Positions 8,030 through 14,504 of a stretch of DNA of 15,577 nucleotides are shown in pieces. Positions within the stretch are counted from its first letter, which is position 1, and every line of letters starts with the position of its first letter. This DNA is from Actinomycetota bacterium (GTDB taxonomy: Bacteria; Actinomycetota; Humimicrobiia; Humimicrobiales; Humimicrobiaceae), in NCBI GenBank assembly GCA_003563375.1, contig PWSB01000057.1:1-15577 (forward strand), given 5' to 3'. A program made the translations under genes and the position numbers. Below the pieces are notes generated by a model that saw only the letters and a list, made by a program, of their open reading frames with translations, ran no database searches and had not been told where the DNA came from.

Positions 8030-9398
8030 TTTCAACTCTCCAGTTTTTTTTAATTTTCCCTGTGACTTGGGCCAGCAAGATCCCATCCCTTAATAAAACC
8101 CTTATTATTTCACCTATGCTTACATCCTCTAAGCTGTTAAGGCAGATATCTTTCTTTTCCCTATATAATATACCGTATCCTTTGCCGATTATAGCAGCAG
8201 GGCTGCTGGTCTGCAGTCCCTTTAGCAAAACCTCTATTTTAGCTTTTTTTATAGCTATCTGTTCCCTGATACGATATAAAAAGTCTGAACTGAGGCCTGC
8301 TAATATCAATTTTTTATTTTTAACCCTTCCCAAAAAGTCTCTACCGGACAACTTATAAGAGGCGCTTATAAACCTGTCTTTTTTTGACCTAACCATATAT
8401 TGTCCCAGATTTCGGATATTGGCTCCAAGTTCGTCTAGGGTCTGCAGCTTTTGTACTATCAGGGAACGGGGGTGCTTAAAGACCTTCCGGTTGATAAGAT
8501 AATCCAGCTCCCTTTTATATAGGTTTATCTTTGAAAGTATAATGGTTTTTGACCTCAGAGTTTGGTCTGTTATCTGTTCTGCAGTCTGGATCTTGTTTAA
8601 AATTGAAAGCTCTGCTCCCACTGAGGGTGTGGCTGCCCTTACATCAGCGACAAAATCACATATAGTAAAATCTGTCTCATGCCCTACAGCAGATATGACC
8701 GGAATCCGGCAGCTGAATATCTTATCAGCTAATACTTCTGTATTAAATCCCCATAAGTCCTCCAGTGACCCTCCCCCTCTGGCCAGGATGATCACATCTA
8801 CCTCATAATCACTTAGATCATCTATGGCACTGCAAATATCATCACAAGAAGCTGCCCCCCCTACATTGACGTTCCTGACCAGGAGGTGATAGCTGTCCGA
8901 TCTTCTATTTAACACAGATATGATATCCTTTATTACCGCTCCCCCCGTGGAAGTCACTAGGCCTATCCTTTCAGGAAGCAGGGGAATAATTTTTTTATAG
9001 GCTTTTTTAAAATATCCCTTTTTCTCGAGCTTTGCCTTCAACTGTTCAAAAGCAAGTATTAGGGAACCTTTGCCCACTGGCTTGATATCCGTAGCAATTA
9101 TCTGGTATTCCCCTCTTTTTTCATATAAGGAGACATATCCTTTGGCCATCAGATGCATTCCATCTTCGATCTCAAATAAGAGGCCCTTGTTGTTTTGGTA
9201 AAACATAACCACTTTTATCTTGGAATGCTCGTCTTTTAAGTCAAAATACATGTGCCTTCTGTTATGGAAATAAAAGTTTGAGACCTCACCTTCCACCCAT
9301 ATGTTAAAAAAAGAAGATTCCATAGCCCTTTTGATGGCAAGGTTTATCTCGCTTACGGTGTACACCTTGGTTTTTTGAAGCCCTTGCTGAGACATCAT
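8022..9398 (-). CDS. xseA: Exodeoxyribonuclease VII large subunit
   Basis: XseA is the catalytic subunit of exonuclease VII and acts on single-stranded DNA in repair and recombination. The 458 residues are a normal length. The N-terminal OB-fold (about 10-110) includes VEGEVSNF at 35-42 and MYFDLKD at 50-56. The catalytic domain has LLPERIGLVTS at 140-150, ILARGGGSLEDLWGFN at 204-219 and GHETDFTICDFVADVRAATP at 239-258, all family signatures. The C-terminal half is Lys/Arg-rich and helical and should bind XseB. It starts by a 4-base ATGA overlap with the upstream unknown gene; an alternative ATG is the next codon. The small subunit overlaps its end. Confidence 0.97.
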   Translation of the reverse strand: MMSQQGLQKTKVYTVSEINLAIKRAMESSFFNIWVEGEVSNFYFHNRRHMYFDLKDEHSKIKVVMFYQNNKGLLFEIEDGMHLMAKGYVSLYEKRGEYQIIATDIKPVGKGSLILAFEQLKAKLEKKGYFKKAYKKIIPLLPERIGLVTSTGGAVIKDIISVLNRRSDSYHLLVRNVNVGGAASCDDICSAIDDLSDYEVDVIILARGGGSLEDLWGFNTEVLADKIFSCRIPVISAVGHETDFTICDFVADVRAATPSVGAELSILNKIQTAEQITDQTLRSKTIILSKINLYKRELDYLINRKVFKHPRSLIVQKLQTLDELGANIRNLGQYMVRSKKDRFISASYKLSGRDFLGRVKNKKLILAGLSSDFLYRIREQIAIKKAKIEVLLKGLQTSSPAAIIGKGYGILYREKKDICLNSLEDVSIGEIIRVLLRDGILLAQVTGKIKKNWRVENE

Positions 9399-9934
9399 GG
9401 TTCCCAGTATATGACCATGACCTGGGTTGACTCTTCATCCATACCGCTTACCAGCACATTAACAATACTATCCTTATCTGTACTATGGTATGTATATTTT
9501 GAGGTGGTAACTACGCTTTCATCTTCAAGAAACTCGTATTCAGCATCCAATAAACTTTTCTCATAAAACTGTGACTTGGTCCAGATTGACTGGATCTTTT
9601 TATCCCTATAGAATTCTTCTACTGAAGAAAAATCCTGTTTTACTTCCAACAGTATATATAAGAAATCTCCCATAGCCTGGTATTTCCTTATATCAGAATC
9701 AGGATAATAAAAGCAGGAAAGTGTGTCCATATACCTCTCATCTTCCAAAAACTCAGCCAATTCCTCAAAATTGTCATTATCGTGTTCCGGTCTTTCCTCT
9801 ATTACTGTTTCCTGTTTTTCTGCCTGCATGCTTAACACCTGAGGGAGTATTAGGACAAGGGCGGCTATAACCGCCACGCCGGCAATTATCCCGATCAATA
9901 CAGTGGATCTCTTATGCTTATTCTGGTCTGCCAT
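9395..9934 (-). CDS. Membrane-anchored protein of unknown function
   Basis: I do not recognise this 179-residue protein. It has a short basic N-terminus (MADQNKHKRS), one strong membrane segment at about 11-33, and a long acidic domain outside the membrane, rich in Glu/Asp around 45-70 and with several aromatic residues (Trp, Tyr, Phe) up to the C-terminus YWEP. The topology is most likely cytoplasmic N-terminus and external C-terminus. The start follows the stop of the preceding gene directly (TAAATG), and its stop overlaps the xseA start by 4 bases (ATGA), so it is a true coding gene of this operon. I see no lipobox or catalytic motif. Confidence 0.75.
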   Translation of the reverse strand: MADQNKHKRSTVLIGIIAGVAVIAALVLILPQVLSMQAEKQETVIEERPEHDNDNFEELAEFLEDERYMDTLSCFYYPDSDIRKYQAMGDFLYILLEVKQDFSSVEEFYRDKKIQSIWTKSQFYEKSLLDAEYEFLEDESVVTTSKYTYHSTDKDSIVNVLVSGMDEESTQVMVIYWEP

Positions 9935-10405
9935 TTAGAATATTCCATTATTTATTAATATTCCAACCACGATATAGAAGCAGAATATGATCTGCAGACA
10001 AGTCATCACCAGGTTCAAGCCTTTTTCGAGGCCTTGGGTCTTTTCTTTTAAGTATGTAATGGGTTTTTTGAAAAAATCCTTTATTTTGGGCATAAACCTT
10101 ATAAAGGAATATATGGTGTAACCCACCAATATTGAACTGCCAAAGGTTATTAAGGGATCGTTGAATATATAGACACAGACCACAAAATAACTTATCTGTA
10201 CCAGGTTTAAAAATATTATTATGCCCAGAGAAAAAAGGATCGGGGGGGATTTGATAGAAAACTTTTTATCTTGGGAGTTTATTGTGGACTCAAATTTTTC
10301 AGCATCCTTTATCACAGTTTTATTATTACCTGCGGCAATAATAAACCTCAGGCTGGACAATTGAACCCATATTAATATCAATGAAAGTATGATTAATAAA
10401 AACAT
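9935..10405 (-). CDS. Integral membrane protein of unknown function
   Basis: I do not recognise this 156-residue protein. Four hydrophobic segments can be seen, at about 2-25, 55-80, 83-106 and 130-152, with basic stretches between them (KIKDFFKKPITYLKEK around 111-126), suggesting a small four-helix membrane protein. The stop codon directly abuts the start of the single-span membrane protein downstream, so the two may work together. No Shine-Dalgarno sequence precedes the ATG at 10405, but TATAAT lies 8 bases upstream, so a leaderless mRNA is possible. The first gene of this operon (FmdB-type) ends 42 bases upstream. Confidence 0.7.
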   Translation of the reverse strand: MFLLIILSLILIWVQLSSLRFIIAAGNNKTVIKDAEKFESTINSQDKKFSIKSPPILFSLGIIIFLNLVQISYFVVCVYIFNDPLITFGSSILVGYTIYSFIRFMPKIKDFFKKPITYLKEKTQGLEKGLNLVMTCLQIIFCFYIVVGILINNGIF

Positions 10406-10413
10406 TTAACATT

Positions 10414-10442
10414 ATTATAATACAACCAATAAAATTTACAAA
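10414..10442 (-). promoter_or_regulatory. Candidate internal promoter before the four-helix membrane protein
   Basis: A perfect TATAAT (10419-10414 on the minus strand) lies 8 bases before the ATG at 10405, with a poor -35 box TTTGTA (10442-10437) 17 bases further up. Start of transcription would fall at or within about two bases of the ATG, so the message would be almost or fully leaderless. The region is very A/T-rich, so a chance match cannot be excluded. Confidence 0.35.
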
Positions 10443-10447
10443 ATTTT

Positions 10448-10747
10448 TTATGCGGATGTGGCCGACGGCTTTGCTTTTGCTTCTGTCTTTTCAGGTTTTT
10501 TCGAATCTGCTTTGGTTTCTTTCTTTTTGTCTTTGGTATCCGTAGGGCTCCCTGAAGCAGCCTTGGTGCTGGAGCCGTAATCAGTCTTATAAAAACCGCT
10601 GCCTTTAAATATTATTCCCACAGGGGAAAAAATCCTTATAGCCTCTTCATTGCAGGATTCACATTTAGTATTCCCATTGGCGCCAGGCTTTTGGAATTTA
10701 TCGAAAATCTTTTCACATTTCTTACATTTATAACTGTATATGGGCAT
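10448..10747 (-). CDS. FmdB-type zinc ribbon protein
   Basis: This small protein (99 residues) begins MPIYSYKCKKC, the typical start of the FmdB family of putative regulatory proteins. Two CxxC pairs, C8/C11 and C29/C32, form a single zinc ribbon, followed by the conserved FKGSGFYKTDYGSS at 47-60. The last 40 residues are a Lys/Glu/Ala/Thr-rich low-complexity tail, common in the family. The biochemical role of these proteins is not established; regulation or RNA/ribosome association has been guessed. The start has a very strong Shine-Dalgarno sequence (AAGGAGGGG) and a near-consensus promoter upstream, so this is the first gene of its transcript and is probably well expressed. Confidence 0.88.
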   Translation of the reverse strand: MPIYSYKCKKCEKIFDKFQKPGANGNTKCESCNEEAIRIFSPVGIIFKGSGFYKTDYGSSTKAASGSPTDTKDKKKETKADSKKPEKTEAKAKPSATSA

Positions 10748-10750
10748 TTA

Positions 10751-10759
10751 CCCCTCCTT
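10751..10759 (-). promoter_or_regulatory. Strong ribosome binding site of the FmdB-type gene
   Basis: On the minus strand AAGGAGGGG ends 3 bases before the ATG, with its GGAGG core 5 bases from it. It is the longest match to the 16S rRNA tail that I found in the window and fixes the start at 10747. Confidence 0.8.
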
Positions 10760-10774
10760 AAAAATTACTAAAGA

Positions 10775-10803
10775 AATATATACTATAAAAAATATTAAGT
10801 CAA
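10775..10803 (-). promoter_or_regulatory. Strong promoter of the FmdB-xseAB transcript
   Basis: On the minus strand TTGACT (10803-10798) and TATATT (10780-10775) are separated by exactly 17 bases; each box has one mismatch to the sigma-70 consensus. Transcription would start near 10768, leaving a 5' leader of about 21 bases with the strong ribosome binding site. It is the best promoter match in the window. Confidence 0.75.
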
Positions 10804-10810
10804 ATAAAAT

Positions 10811-10839
10811 TAGAAAAATAAACCAATAACCCTTATAAT
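10811..10839 (+). promoter_or_regulatory. Candidate promoter of the plus-strand gene
   Basis: TAGAAA (10811-10816) and a perfect TATAAT (10834-10839) are separated by 17 bases. Transcription would start near 10846, about 20 bases before the ATG. The leader contains no Shine-Dalgarno sequence. A second possible -10 box, TATCCT at 10855-10860, lies 6 bases before the ATG and would give a leaderless mRNA. Confidence 0.5.
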
Positions 10840-10866
10840 GACCAATAAATCTTATATCCTATTATT

Positions 10867-11292
10867 ATGGGAAAAAAAAGCATTATAATCATCATCGTGT
10901 GCACTCTTTTATTTGTGGCTGCCTCATTTGTGACTACACGCAGGGAGCCGGCATTGGAAGCCCTTTATCTGTCTCCGGAAAAAATCATTGTCCCCGAAGC
11001 CCTTGAGGGGATTAAGCCTGCGGCCTTTAGAAGCGATTCACCAGAAATATATCTTCTGATAGAAGTCAAACATCTCACTTTAGAAAATAAGATAGAAGTC
11101 ATCTGGGAAAAATATGAAGGAGATGAATACATAGTAGTCCAAAGGGATACTATCCAGCCCGAGCAGCAGGGTTCAGGCGTAATAAGCATAAATATGGCAA
11201 AAAGAGACGGCAGGATACCTGAAGGAGAGTACAAAGTCGAAGCCATGCTGGATAAGCGCAGAGGGATAGCATTGGATTTTACAGTAAGGTGA
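10867..11292 (+). CDS. Membrane-anchored or secreted protein of unknown function
   Basis: I do not recognise this 141-residue protein. It begins MGKKS followed by a strong hydrophobic segment at about 5-22 (run of six Ile, then VCTLLFVAAS), which is a signal peptide or membrane anchor. The rest is soluble, with alternating hydrophobic residues that suggest a small beta-sandwich; the end reads GRIPEGEYKVEAMLDKRRGIALDF, a pattern often seen in extracellular Ig-like domains. The cysteine at 12 lies inside the hydrophobic stretch and does not make a good lipobox. It is the only plus-strand gene, has its own promoter, lacks a ribosome binding site, and its stop abuts the stop of the convergent kinase gene. 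Confidence 0.75.
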   Translation: MGKKSIIIIIVCTLLFVAASFVTTRREPALEALYLSPEKIIVPEALEGIKPAAFRSDSPEIYLLIEVKHLTLENKIEVIWEKYEGDEYIVVQRDTIQPEQQGSGVISINMAKRDGRIPEGEYKVEAMLDKRRGIALDFTVR

Positions 11293-12222
11293 TCAATCAG
11301 GTGTCAGCCTGCTAAACTCTTCTTTTACCCTTACGAATATTTCCTCCATGACTTCAGTCATGGTACTGTCAAGATCATAATTATTTATGATCTTTATGCC
11401 TTTCTTGTCTGCCAGTTCCTCGATATATGCCTGTATCTTCTGTATTTTATCCAGGTGCTCTATGTATTTCTGCATGGGCCTCCTGCCCTGGGTCTCAAAG
11501 GTCCTTTTGCTAAAATGCTCCCTGTGTACCTCCTTATCAGGTACAGATATAACGATCTGTACCACCATGGCCTTTGGCATGAGCGTTTCTATATCCAAAT
11601 AACCGGGGACTATGTGGGCACCTTCAATTACAATGTCAGATTTTTCCTCTATGCTTCTCTTAATAATAGCTTCCACGCCTACTGCCACCGCCATAACCTG
11701 TTCCCTGAAACCAAGCACGACAGGCTCAACACCTGACGGGGGCAATATCAGATTTTTATAAGCATCGTAGGACGAACCCCTCAATGGCCTTATCAGCTTT
11801 TCTGACACAGATGCCCTCATCACTTCCCTTATGGCATCTGTTGACGCTACCCGGGTGATGTTAAGCCTGCTGGCTATAAGGGTAGCAATGGTAGATTTTC
11901 CTACCCCTGTAGCTCCGCCGATCAATATCAGGGATGGTTTTTTTAACTTTCCCACCGACTGCCACAGCATATATTTTTCGGCATATTCAAGTCCTACTTC
12001 TTCTTTTATGAACCTAAAGGCTAAAGATCTAAGCTCATCCAGAGAAATAGATCTCACCTCGCTGTTTAGAAGATACTCCTGTATGTCCAGTGCTATACGA
12101 TGAGAGTTGACTAGATCTACACCTGTGACCGCAATAGAGGAAGCAAGGATCCCTTTTGAAAAAGGCAGTCCCCTCTTTTTATCAGAGATCACTATCACGC
12201 TAGGTTCAAGGGCATTTTCCAT
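11293..12222 (-). CDS. pgk2: 2-phosphoglycerate kinase with N-terminal ATP-cone
   Basis: This enzyme family phosphorylates 2-phosphoglycerate with ATP to 2,3-diphosphoglycerate, the first step to cyclic 2,3-diphosphoglycerate; it is best known from methanogens such as Methanothermus fervidus. From the start at 12222 the protein has 309 residues: an ATP-cone domain at about 4-88 (PSVIVISDKKRGLPFSKGIL, then VGLEYAEKYMLWQ), and a kinase domain with P-loop GGATGVGKST at 102-111 and DIVIEGAHIVPG in the middle. The open frame extends to 12243, but that ATG lacks a ribosome binding site and would overlap the previous gene by 20 bases; the ATG at 12222 has AGGG 5 bases upstream and starts one base after that gene's stop. 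The ATP-cone suggests feedback by nucleotide level. Confidence 0.88.
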   Translation of the reverse strand: MENALEPSVIVISDKKRGLPFSKGILASSIAVTGVDLVNSHRIALDIQEYLLNSEVRSISLDELRSLAFRFIKEEVGLEYAEKYMLWQSVGKLKKPSLILIGGATGVGKSTIATLIASRLNITRVASTDAIREVMRASVSEKLIRPLRGSSYDAYKNLILPPSGVEPVVLGFREQVMAVAVGVEAIIKRSIEEKSDIVIEGAHIVPGYLDIETLMPKAMVVQIVISVPDKEVHREHFSKRTFETQGRRPMQKYIEHLDKIQKIQAYIEELADKKGIKIINNYDLDSTMTEVMEEIFVRVKEEFSRLTPD

Positions 12223-12223
12223 A

Positions 12224-13579
12224 TTATCCCTTAATCCTTTCATATAATTTTAATAATTCTTTTTCGAAAGTACCGTTTTCAATTACAGGGATATTGTTCA
12301 TGTATACGATATCTTTATTCCTTTTGAAAGCATAATCTGTCACTACGTCAACCGAAGCTGCTTTTAATTCAGTAAGTATAGTGTCATAATCCTTGGCTTC
12401 TTCCAGGTCCCGACGCAGAAGCTTCCTGTTGGAAAGGTTGAAGGAAATATGAGCCACTTTACAGTCTTGGTTTTTCTCAATATATTCTCGGATACCTTTT
12501 TCAATGCCATGTTTTGCAGTCATGGCTATAAAAACCTTCTTCCCGCTTATATCTTTTAGGGGCAAAGGCCTGAACACCGAACAAAAGACAGATGCAGAGG
12601 GATTTAATTTTTTGACTTCATTACTGATAAAATTTACCTTTTCCCTGTCTGCCAGAGGTTCTTCGCACATAGTGATTATAACCATATCCGCAATCAAAAT
12701 CCTGTACAGGCCAAGATACCCGATGATATTTTCCCAATTCTGGCCTGCACCTATTACACAGATGATTGCATCGGCGGCTACATCAGGTATGGATGCTCCG
12801 CTGCCCTCCACAAAGGCAAGATCGGGATTTATCTTTTCCATCGCTTTTATGCCTTTTCTTATATTGGTAAGGAATATCCTTCCCCCAAAACCGCCGCCGC
12901 ATCTCCTGCAACCTACCGTGGTCACTCTGCTCATCAGGGCATCTTCCATATAATCTGAGCTTGCATGGAAACCCCTGCTGTTTAGGTCCAATAAAAAATC
13001 AGGGGTTATATCAATATCCTGCCCCTTTATCACCTGCGGCTCCTTTGGCCCTCCCCTTCCCATGGCCATTATAGCTACGTCAATGCCTTTGTTCGTAAAT
13101 ATTGAAGACATGTACGAGCTTATTGCCGTTTTTCCTATCCTTTTTCCTGTCCCGATTATAGATATGCTGGGTTTTGTGATCTTTAAGGATTTACAGGTGT
13201 GTTCAAATAAAAAATCAGGTCCCATATAACTGCAGTTTTTGGAAAGACAATAAGAGGCGATCTTCATCCTTATCTTATAGTTTACTACAGGTTCATCGCT
13301 TAGATCATAGGCAATATCTGGTTTGAAATAGTCCAGTGCCCTTATGAAATCCTGGCCAAGGTCCTTGATCACAAAAAGTTCCTCGCCAAAATAAGAGTCT
13401 GGGTCATCCATAATAAGTTTTTCGGTGCCCCCTAAAAATATAATGCCCACGACTTCCCCGCTAAATACCTCTCTTAACCTTTTTATAGCGTCATGGGTTA
13501 CATCAGGATAATGTTCACCATCAATAAGGGCTACCAGCTTCTTGTTTTTGTTCTTTTTTCTCTTTAACAAATCTATCAT
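12224..13579 (-). CDS. cpgS: Cyclic 2,3-diphosphoglycerate synthetase
   Basis: This ATP-dependent synthetase closes 2,3-diphosphoglycerate to the cyclic pyrophosphate cDPG, which thermophilic methanogens accumulate as a protective solute and phosphate store. The 451 residues match the length of archaeal enzymes. After a Lys-rich start it reads LVALIDGEHYPDVT at 15-28, typical of the family's N-terminus; a P-loop-like GTGKRIGKT is at 143-151; AMGRGGPKEPQ follows at 172-182; and VGCRRCGGG at 222-230 holds two closely spaced Cys. The first 59 bases overlap the end of the metallophosphoesterase gene, and no good ribosome binding site is seen, so translation is probably coupled. A somewhat later non-ATG start is possible. 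The kinase that makes its substrate starts one base after its stop. Confidence 0.88.
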   Translation of the reverse strand: MIDLLKRKKNKNKKLVALIDGEHYPDVTHDAIKRLREVFSGEVVGIIFLGGTEKLIMDDPDSYFGEELFVIKDLGQDFIRALDYFKPDIAYDLSDEPVVNYKIRMKIASYCLSKNCSYMGPDFLFEHTCKSLKITKPSISIIGTGKRIGKTAISSYMSSIFTNKGIDVAIMAMGRGGPKEPQVIKGQDIDITPDFLLDLNSRGFHASSDYMEDALMSRVTTVGCRRCGGGFGGRIFLTNIRKGIKAMEKINPDLAFVEGSGASIPDVAADAIICVIGAGQNWENIIGYLGLYRILIADMVIITMCEEPLADREKVNFISNEVKKLNPSASVFCSVFRPLPLKDISGKKVFIAMTAKHGIEKGIREYIEKNQDCKVAHISFNLSNRKLLRRDLEEAKDYDTILTELKAASVDVVTDYAFKRNKDIVYMNNIPVIENGTFEKELLKLYERIKG

Positions 13580-14345
13580 TTATTTTTCTTTTTTCTGGTT
13601 TTCTCTTCAAACCCAAGACCTTTTCCGACTTGTCAAAAGGAAATCTTCTGTAGATGTCTATCTCATCTTCTCTTATATGTATAATATTATAGCTGGGCTC
13701 TATCTTCCCCCTGAGCCTAAGGCAGGAAACAGTACCCGCGGTCAGAATATACATATCTTCTACACTCCAAATATAGGGGACATGCTTATGGCCGCAAAGG
13801 ATAAGATCAACCTTGCACTCTGCCAAAACCTCAAGCACGTCACCTGCATCGGTTACTATGTTCCTTTCCCTTCCTGTACCCGGGATGGGTATGAGGTGAT
13901 GGTGCATTGCAAAGATTTTATATTCTTCTGGTTCACATTTATTGAACTCATGCCTTATAAATTTATAATACTCCCGCCCTATTTGACCGTTGTCCAGGTC
14001 AGGTTCGCTGGAATCGGCAGCTACCACCATAACACCATTATCCCTGAAGGTCAGGTATCTTTCACCATAAATCTCCTCGAAATGCATGTAACCCACATTC
14101 CTTGAATCATGATTGCCCGGCTGCACGATGATGTTCTTACATTTTATGGGTGCAAGATAATTCTTTGCTGTATCATATTCCCTTTTAAACCCATTACCTG
14201 TAAGGTCTCCGGTTATAATAACCATGTCCGGGTCCATTTCATTTATTTCATCTATGGCCCTCGTCAAAAGGCTGGGCACAAATTGCGTTTCTCCTACATG
14301 CAGATCTGATATCTGTGTTATTATAGTCTCCTTATTATTACCCAT
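13521..14345 (-). CDS. Calcineurin-like metallophosphoesterase
   Basis: This is a two-metal phosphoesterase of the CpdA/Icc-like type. The 274 residues carry the full metal-binding set: DLH at 14-16, GDLTGNG at 46-52, GNHD at 77-80, HHH at 148-150 and CGHKHVP at 184-190. There is no signal peptide, so it acts in the cytoplasm. The C-terminal 40 residues are strongly basic (KRKPEKRKINDRFVKEKK). The true substrate cannot be read from sequence; family members hydrolyse cyclic nucleotides, nucleotide pyrophosphates or other phosphoesters. Because it overlaps cpgS by 59 bases, hydrolysis of cDPG or control of the pathway is an attractive guess. The ATG has AGGTGAT directly upstream. Confidence 0.9.
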   Translation of the reverse strand: MGNNKETIITQISDLHVGETQFVPSLLTRAIDEINEMDPDMVIITGDLTGNGFKREYDTAKNYLAPIKCKNIIVQPGNHDSRNVGYMHFEEIYGERYLTFRDNGVMVVAADSSEPDLDNGQIGREYYKFIRHEFNKCEPEEYKIFAMHHHLIPIPGTGRERNIVTDAGDVLEVLAECKVDLILCGHKHVPYIWSVEDMYILTAGTVSCLRLRGKIEPSYNIIHIREDEIDIYRRFPFDKSEKVLGLKRKPEKRKINDRFVKEKKEQKQEAGSPY

Positions 14346-14381
14346 ATCACCTTTCCTTTCAGCTTTTATAGAGCGATATAT

Positions 14382-14409
14382 ATTATAAGCATATAAAATA
14401 TAGTATCAC
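14382..14409 (-). promoter_or_regulatory. Candidate promoter of the metallophosphoesterase-cpgS-pgk2 operon
   Basis: On the minus strand a perfect TATAAT (14387-14382) is preceded, with a 16-base spacer, by GTGATA (14409-14404; four of six to TTGACA). Transcription would start near 14375, some 30 bases before the ATG at 14345. The surrounding sequence is A/T-rich, which makes chance matches more likely, but the 159-base gap is the natural place for a promoter. Confidence 0.45.
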
Positions 14410-14452
14410 TTTTAATTATATTATACATTAGCCCATAAACCAGATAACATAT

Positions 14453-14502
14453 CCGGCAAGCTCTGCAAGGCCTGCTTATGATAACAAGGCCAGCCTTACC
14501 GG
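14453..14502. repeat. Imperfect inverted repeat with inner CAAGGCC direct repeats
   Basis: The arms CCGGCAAG (14453-14460) and CTTACCGG (14495-14502) can pair at 7 of 8 positions. Between them CAAGGCC occurs twice (14466-14472 and 14485-14491), and AAGC/GCTT (14458-14461 and 14474-14477) offers another small stem. It is a GC-rich island in an A/T-rich gap, 2 bases past the stop of the methyltransferase gene. It could be a transcript-end or processing hairpin, but no run of T follows on the minus strand, so I do not call it an intrinsic terminator. Confidence 0.4.
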
Positions 14503-14504
14503 TC

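Noticed and set aside
8030..8086. 19-residue N-terminal extension of xseB
   Set aside because: The extension lies inside xseA, does not resemble the family, and the ATG at 8029 has a good ribosome binding site and gives the normal length.
10431..10447. AAATTT-type palindrome after the FmdB-type gene as a terminator
   Set aside because: The stem is entirely A/T with no GC pairs, so a stable terminator hairpin is unlikely.
11301..11320. Short CAGG...CCTG inverted repeat at the end of the kinase gene
   Set aside because: Only four base pairs, within coding sequence, and no T run; not distinguishable from chance.
12223..12243. Upstream ATG of the 2-phosphoglycerate kinase
   Set aside because: No ribosome binding site and a 20-base overlap with cpgS, whereas the ATG at 12222 has AGGG at the right distance.
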